Shown: positions 57,600 through 64,000 of the stretch, piece after piece | How the letters are laid out: each line of letters starts with the position of its first letter | Position numbering within the stretch: the first letter of the stretch is position 1 | Assembly (NCBI GenBank): GCA_028564705.1 | Contig: JAPXFQ010000189.1 | Location: 2,259,501-2,323,500, forward strand | Source: Apricaphanius iberus | Taxonomy: Eukaryota; Chordata; Actinopteri; Cyprinodontiformes; Aphaniidae | Length of the DNA stretch: 64,000 nucleotides | Direction of reading: 5' to 3' | Made by a program: the position numbers and the translations under genes | The notes under the pieces: model-generated | What the model was told of the DNA's origin: nothing | What the model saw: the letters and a program-made list of their open reading frames with translations, nothing else | Databases searched by the model: none

Positions 57600-58235
57600 G
57601 GTGGAATATCTCTTTAAAACTGCACCTGCATGTGTTCTTATTTAAACTTTGAACACCTGTCACTCTAAAGGTCTCTGCACATCCCTGCTGTGCAGACTGC
57701 TAACCCCTAGACTAAAGCCTGAAATGAAACTATGCATGTAAACAGGACAAGTACATATAGTCCCTTCTGTGGGGAAAAAAACAACAACATTGCTTGCTTT
57801 GATGTTGTAGCCACTCATGTACATAACAGTGTAGATAATGTTCTGGAGCTTGCAAGCTTCTCCCTTTTTCCTCCAAATGCATCATCAATGTAAACTATTT
57901 CTCTCAGTACATCTGCAAACTATTATGTATCTTTTCATGGTACCTTTGGAATAATGTTTTTGCCATTTTGGCATTATCCTCACTAAGTGGTCTTTATCTT
58001 ATCTTGGTAAATAGTTTTATCATCTATATTGAAACTGTATCATAGGCTTCATACAGTATTTTAATAAAGTCTTTTGCCTTTGATCTGATGTTCCCTCTCT
58101 GGGATAGAGAATTAGCCTCCTATAGGAACCGTTTAAAATTAGGACATGTCTATAATGTTTGAAGTTCACTACTATAATTGTGTAAACAGAAGTATGTGGC
58201 ACCTTGATGCATCTGGAAATTGCACCCATTTGAAC
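57600..58235. other. Intergenic stretch, nothing identified
   Basis: AT-rich sequence without recognisable exons, repeats with clear ends, or RNA genes. Confidence 0.55.
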
Positions 58236-58484
58236 TAGACGTATAAAGATCCAACACTTTCTTCCTGATATTTGGTTACAGAAACACAAAATGCATTCTG
58301 AAATGTAACTCCACTTAATTCAAACATTGTGAATTATTCTATCAGAAGCTAGCTTTAAATTCCAGACAGTGGGAAAATGTGTTTTGACAATATGGTTCAT
58401 TTGCACATATGAATAACTGAACTGAAGTACAGTAATGATAAGGAGTCTCAGTTATAAAGCTTGCTTACACACAAAACGGGGTCT

Positions 58485-59745
58485 GAAAACTATGTAAGTA
58501 ACTTTCTATACCAAGTTCAAGATTTACAACAAAAAACGTGGCGGAAAAATGCGTGTAACTTTTAGCACACTAAGAACCTTGCTTAAGCCTTTTTTGGACA
58601 CAGAAGACAGCGCAATAGGAGATAAACCAAAATTGTGAATTCAAGCCACATTTTCAGACTTGTAGAGCATTGCGCACACAGATGAAAACACAACCAAAAA
58701 CCCTCATCCCGTCTATGAACTGGGGATAAAAAGGAGAGTAAATGAAAATAAGTTTAATTTAAGAATGATGTTCATATGTTCAGATTGCATAAAAACTGCA
58801 TGTGCTGGTGCGTGCATGAAATATAATTAATGAATACTGCAGCAACGCTGCTGAATAATGCAGCACAATGGGCCCAGATCAGCCACTGGAAACATCTGGA
58901 TGGGAGGAGCCGATGTATATTTCTTAAGCAGTCATATTAGATTTATGTGCTGAACTGGACCCGGTGATAAATCTACCGACACGTTGGAACCTTGCATCCC
59001 GTCCCACACACTTCTTTTGTTTTATGTCAGGCAAACTGCTGCATCAACGCCATGTCACTTGCAGTGCTTCTGTTTATTTGTGACCCCTAATCAATATTTT
59101 GCACAGATGATAGTTTTCAAAAGTAGACTTTAAACTCACCTTTTTTGTCAGGCTTTAAATATCCAGGAATGCTGAAACTTATGTTGTGGCCTAATTTAGT
59201 TTCATTTGTTTTAATTTGCTTTTAATTCCGTCTTTTTGTTTCTTAAAGAATTATATAAGTGAAACTTCATATTTAGTGCTCTTATTTGTTTTATCGCTTG
59301 TGCTGCCATTTTTACTTAATCGTTTCTCATGTATTGTTACATTTTCTTTTTACAATTATAGTTTTTTCTTTTGACCTGAAGCACTTTGGTTACCTTTGGT
59401 TGAGTAAAGTGCTTTATAGATAAACATTGATTGATTGATATAAAACAGTTTTCTGTGCCTCCACATGCCTGCAGCCTTCTCTGTGGAATTGCTTTCTCTG
59501 CCTCTATGGATCCATGGTTACCAGTGGAACGCCCGTATTAGCTGGCGTAAGTCGATGCAGAATATTCACTAGGCACTTTGCATTGACCATTTATGGCAGA
59601 AATGTGGGTGTGCAGGAGGCGGGATATGATCCACCAACAGCTGACCACATTTATAGGGAGAGTCTGATTTATAAAGCAGAGTTTGCGTGCAGCTGTGCGC
59701 ACTCCAAGTTTGATAGATCAGAAACTTACTAGGCATACATAAAAA
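58485..59745 (+). mobile_element. Interspersed element copy B (unclassified)
   Basis: Uninterrupted relative of copy A at 5395-7180, same orientation and order of blocks, 1.27 kb. Lacks the SINE: gcgtgcagctgtgcgcactc continues directly to caagtttgatagatc, giving the empty-site arrangement for the SINE in copy A. Confidence 0.68.
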
Positions 59746-59935
59746 AAGGCCACAGGCAATAATTAGGCATAGGTGAATAGGATGAGAGTCTTTACTGAAA
59801 GCAGAATTGGGAACAGGCAGGTCTCAAGTTGCAACATTAAAAATGCATTGTAAATTGAAGTTTCTAACCAATTAACTTATTTTTAGTCAGGTATTTGACA
59901 AAAATGCATCAAACAATACCAACATCCAGATTTAA

Positions 59936-60714
59936 CCCATAAAGACCCAGACCCATTTTTACCGCAAGTGAAATTAAGGGGAGCATAAGACAGGTTAAAT
60001 AGGGCACATAGAACACATTTCTAAAAAATAAAAAAATTATTACAATAGTAGGTGGCAAACATCTCAAAAGTGACATAGATGTAACTTCAGGCGTTAAATA
60101 CCTAAATTATGTGTTAAACCTAGCTACCTACTTGGTGCCCAACAGGTCTTACTGCAACCAATGATTGAAATTACATAACTGATATTGGTTCAATTAAGCT
60201 ATTATATACAGTATATGACTAAACTTAATTGAATCAGCCAAGTATACTGATCAGATCATGATTAGTTTTCTTATTTTGACATATATGTCACTACATTTTT
60301 TTAAAACTATTTTTAGACTGAATACCAGATAAGACATATGCGTCACACCAATATTTACTTGATGGTTTTATGCAAAGTTCTTAGAGAAATTCGCAAACAA
60401 TAGTTTAGTTTTGACAAACAGCATGATGTGTAAACATTGCAACCGTTGAATTGAATCAATCTAGTTTTTAGCCTCAGAAAGAGCTTGCTCCAAATTAGCT
60501 GGCTAGCGGAATTTTCCACATGTACCTTTCGGTCAAGTTCGGTTGGTTGTATCGAAACACATGATCACCCCAGTTGTCAAATGACTTATTATAAATGAGC
60601 TATAGGTGTGATTTTGGGACTTCAGGAGAGAAAATCAAGAATCTAGGTTAACATGGAACCCTCCAGAACGTTAATGGGGCACGAGACACCCGTGTCACTG
60701 TGGGTCCTTATGGG
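59936..60714 (+). mobile_element. piggyBac-like MITE with TTAA target duplication
   Basis: 779 bp flanked by TTAA at 59932-59935 and 60715-60718. Terminal inverted repeats cccataaagaccca and cccataaggaccca match at 13 of 14 positions. TTAA duplication and CCC start are piggyBac hallmarks. No transposase frame. Confidence 0.8.
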
Positions 60715-61360
60715 TTAAGGTTGTCTTCATACTTCATACTGATTCTGTTGGCTTTTTCTTAACTGCTGCAATTTGCTGCTAATACTTATAAAAACTGTTT
60801 CCACAGTTTAAAATGAGTCAAAGCCACTAACACATAAAGATAAAATAATCAATAAACCTTTGAGTTCATTCATGTGTTACTAATGAGGGCAAAGAAAACA
60901 GAAATAGAAATCTTGAGACTAACAAGTTAAGTTTGTTTTTAATTAAATGTTCATTTTCTAGCGATTTAATAATCATTATCAACTTACTCATGTCTCTTTA
61001 TTGTTGCATAAGTAAATGTGATCAATTTAGAAAAATTCTAAAGTTGCAAAGGCAAATTGTACATATATCAGCAAAAGGCTGCAGAACCCCTTGTTCTCTG
61101 TGATGTCAAATTATACAGTAACTGTTTTGTGTTTCTCTTTGTTATATCTGTTGGATTTGCTTGTTGTTATTCATCCAACAGATGCTTCTCTTTTTTATTT
61201 TGGGTATGAGCTGGAACATATTTCCCTGCTTCTGCTCCACTGTCCTGTTAATATAGTGGGAATGTTTATTTGGTCTAAAACTATATGTAGGTGGAAGGTA
61301 AGTGTGGAAAAGGCTGCTAAATGTTCACTCTTCCAGCTGAACAGTAATGAAATTATCAGT

Positions 61361-61655
61361 ACAGTGTCTTGCAAACATATTCCCACTCTTGTCGAATTAA
61401 AAAAAGAAACTTTAACACCATTAACTTCTATGTGACTGATCAATGCAAAGAGGTGCATACTTCTAAAATGGGAAAAAGGTAACCAATTTCTTCCCAAGAT
61501 ATTTTACTAATAAAAATATAAAAAGCAGGGCATATATTATAATTTCAATACAAAGAAGTACTTCTAAATGAAATCACCTAATTAGTAAACAAAATCCATT
61601 CAGAGTGGAATTTAATTTCAGTACAATAAGTATTGCTTCTCTGTGATACACAGCA
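61361..61655 (+). mobile_element. Tc1-like remnant, 5' end
   Basis: Starts acagtgtcttgcaaacatat, followed by gtgactgatcaatgcaaaga and gaaatcacctaattagtaaa, matching the 5' non-coding part of a teleost Tc1 family. Lies between units A and B. Confidence 0.65.
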
Positions 61656-61744
61656 TTTGAAATCTTGCACGGTATGAAAAATAGAGTTTAATTAAGAACG
61701 AGTTAGAGAATCAGGCAACAGGCATTCAACTCCAAAGATGGACC

Positions 61745-62795
61745 CCAATGAATCAGATTTTTGCAAGATTTTCTTCCTGATATTCTGGTTGCAGAAACAG
61801 AAAATACATATTCCCAAATGTACCGCCACTTAACTCAGGCATTTTGAATTATTCTATTAGAAGCCAGCTTCAAATGTCAGTGTCATGTTTAGGCTCAAGG
61901 AGGACCCAGATGCGGAGCGGCGTTTGTGGCTCTTACGGCCCATGTTTATTAATTGTCCAAAAAGACGAGAAGCACAGAGAACTAGGGGAGGTAACGACGA
62001 CAACGACCCGACGAGGACAGACAGACACAGAAGGGTATATATACTGTGGGGAGGGTAATTAGGAAACGTGGAACACCTGGGAGCAGAGGCAGAAAACACA
62101 GGGAGGACTAATAAGACAACAGGTGAAACAAACTAGGACTAAGTAACTAAAACAGACTGGGAGGAAACAAGGAGGAATAAACAACACAGACAGGGACGGA
62201 TCATGACAGTCAGGCAGTGGAAAAATGTGTTCTAAAAACTTGATTCATTTGTACATATAAATAACTGAAGTACTGTAATGACCAGAGCAGAAAACCCAAT
62301 AATTCAACCAGGCTGTCTTTAAGAGGGTTTATTTGACCATATATTTAGAACAGGAAAAGTCTCAGCAGGGTATAGGAGCCTTCTGTCACGAGTAACTCCC
62401 TCATTCTTGATCAGTTTTTAAAGTTAGAAAATTGGGTGATACTCTGTCAGGGAAAATCCAAATGGGCTCTATCCAAGTTAGAAAAAATATAATCAAGAAG
62501 TTGTAGAGGCATTTAATCATTGTTCTTTACAATTGGCTTACTGCAATGTGTTGCTCATATTTATAAAAATGTTTCCACAGTTTAAAATGAGTCAGCCACC
62601 CCAAAATAAAAAGTAACATAAAAAGTAATTTAAAATCTTTTAACACATGAATGATCATTCATGTGTTACAGATGAAGGCAAAGAAAACAGAAATATAAAT
62701 CTTATGAGACTAACAAGTTAAATAGGATTTAAAATGTTCTAGTGATTTCATAAGGATTTGGTAGTTACTCTTGCCTCTTTTTGTAGTTGCGTAAG
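61745..62795 (+). repeat. Duplicated segment, unit B (with solo LTR)
   Basis: Relative of unit A, separated from it by about 0.7 kb and interrupted by the solo LTR at 61881. The part 62290-62520 has no clear counterpart. Confidence 0.6.
61881..62208 (-). mobile_element. Solo LTR, 328 bp, with GTCAG target duplication
   Basis: Ends TGTCATG and CATGACA; flanked on both sides by GTCAG (61876-61880 and 62209-62213). On the - strand a TATATATACCC box precedes an AATAAAC polyadenylation motif (complement of 61944-61949), giving orientation. No internal retroviral genes remain. The related site in unit A (aaattccagacagtgggaa) lacks it. Confidence 0.85.
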
Positions 62796-62802
62796 CAACA
62801 AT

Positions 62803-64000
62803 TCAATTCGGTTCAGTTTATTTAAATAGCGCCATTTCACAACAAATGTCATCTCAAGGCACTTTACAAGAAATGTTATTACAATACAATGTTTAATCTA
62901 GGAATTAAGAGAACCACAGAAGATTGCGTTGGGACTTCTCAGCAATCCCTCACACTGAGCAAGCATGAAGCGACAGTGGAGAGGAAAAACTCCCTTTTAA
63001 CAGGAAGAAACCTCCAGCAGAACCGGGCTCAGCATAAGCGGTCATCTGCCGAGACCGCCTGGGGTTTGGAGAAGGCAGCAGAGACACAGAAAGAGCAACA
63101 GAACTGAAGCAGAAGTTGGTAACAGGACATGGAGAACGTTCCTCCACTGGAATGCCATCTTAGTCAGGGTCGTCAAGCAGGAGTACCTACTGTAGGAAGA
63201 GACTAAGAGAAAACAGGTTTGTGCTTGAATTGACAGCTCATCATGCAGTTGGGGAGAAGTAGGAGAGAAAGTAGGAACTGACTCTAATATTGTCCTCCAA
63301 CAGCCTAGCCTAAAGCAGCATAGCTACTAACACTCTACCTGGCTTACCTATCTCTATCTAGCTACTCTACCTCTTCCTATATCTTCCTAGCTTTTGATGC
63401 TCTACCTGACTACTAACATTAACCTGTCTCTTCCTAGCTACCTGTCTAACCTGTCTCTTACTACCTATTAACATATCTCTAACTGTAAGCTTTGTCAGAG
63501 AGGAAAGTTTTAATCCTAGTTTTAAAGATAGACAAGTTTGCTTCTTCACGAACGAACCCTGGGAGCTGGTTCCATTGGAGGGGAGCCTGGTAACTGAAAG
63601 ATCTGCCAACCATTCTACTTTTAGAAATCCTAGAAACTACCAGTAAACCTGCAGTCTGAGTGCGAAGGGCTCTGTTAGGAACATATGGAACAATCGGGTC
63701 TCTTATGTATGATGGAGCTTGATTATTTTGAGCTTTATATGTCAGAAGGAGGATCTTGAATTCTATTCTAGATTTTACTGAGAGTCAGTGAAGAGAAGCT
63801 AAAACAGGGGAAATGTGATCTCTTCTTCTTTTATTCATTAGAACCCTAGCAGCAGCATTTTGGACTAACTGAAGACTTTTAATTGAATTCTGTGGACTAC
63901 CTGATAAAGAGTTACAGTAATCCAGCCTTGAAGTAACAAAGGCATGGACTAGTTTTTTAGCATCACTCCTGGACAGGGTGCTTCAAATTTGTTGCAATAT
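62803..64000 (+). mobile_element. Interspersed repeat R1, long copy running off the window
   Basis: Same head as 34072 (cagtttatttaaatagcgcc) and the same blocks in order, but continues through gagctggttccattggaggg, ctgagagtcagtgaagagaa-like and gcagcagcattttggactaa sequences to the window edge. The frame on the - strand at 63609-63367 is not recognised. At least 1.2 kb. Confidence 0.75.

Larger units (their letters stand above)
58236..61020 (+). repeat. Duplicated segment, unit A (with two later insertions)
   Basis: 58236-58445 and 60750-61020 are collinear with 61745-62285 and 62530-62795. Shared blocks: tttcttcctgatat.tggtt, aattattctat.agaag, cagtggaaaa/cagtgggaaaa, gtttccacagtttaaaatga gtca, ggcaaagaaaacagaaata, gagactaacaagttaa. 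Between these, unit A holds element copy B and a piggyBac-like MITE absent from unit B. Confidence 0.65.

Overview
The window is vertebrate nuclear DNA, almost certainly from a ray-finned (teleost) fish. It is AT-rich and intron-dominated, and it is littered with repeat families typical of teleosts: Tc1/mariner remnants, hAT and piggyBac-like MITEs, a tRNA-like SINE with a GGAT tail, a solo LTR and an L2-type LINE scrap. There is no bacterial or phage gene organisation. Repeat family names come from remembered consensus patterns; no database search was possible.

Two genes were resolved exon by exon. (1) Positions 1104-47967, + strand: the 3' 18 coding exons of adamts3, a secreted procollagen N-proteinase / pro-VEGF-C-processing metalloprotease. 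They run from the end of the propeptide through the zinc protease domain, disintegrin-like module, four thrombospondin repeats, cysteine-rich and spacer regions, and the PLAC domain to the stop. All splice phases agree and give about 983 codons; the signal peptide and most of the propeptide lie upstream of the window. (2) Positions 51613-54841, - strand: a complete seven-exon StAR (STARD1)-type gene, 270 aa, the mitochondrial cholesterol-import protein of steroidogenesis. It is hidden because no exon is long. It is divergent enough, including loss of the usual RRGS phosphorylation motif, that it is probably the second teleost paralogue (StAR2-like) rather than the main star gene. The two genes are tail to tail, about 3.6 kb apart.

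Layout: 1-1103 adamts3 intron; 1104-31299 five exons separated by large introns of 3.8-10.8 kb full of repeats; 31300-42516 a compact block of thirteen exons; 42517-47410 a 4.9 kb intron with a CpG-rich TIR element; 47411-47967 last exon; 47968-51612 3' UTR and intergenic DNA with a Tc1 copy; 51613-54841 StAR-type gene; 54842-64000 upstream intergenic DNA with mobile-element layers.

The most informative non-genic structure is at 58.2-62.8 kb. Two related stretches there carry different later insertions: a 328 bp solo LTR with GTCAG target duplication in one, and a 1.27 kb repeat plus a TTAA-flanked piggyBac-like MITE in the other. I found no new multi-gene system such as a defence locus, cluster or CRISPR. 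The best candidates for novelty are the divergent StAR paralogue and several unclassified DNA transposons.
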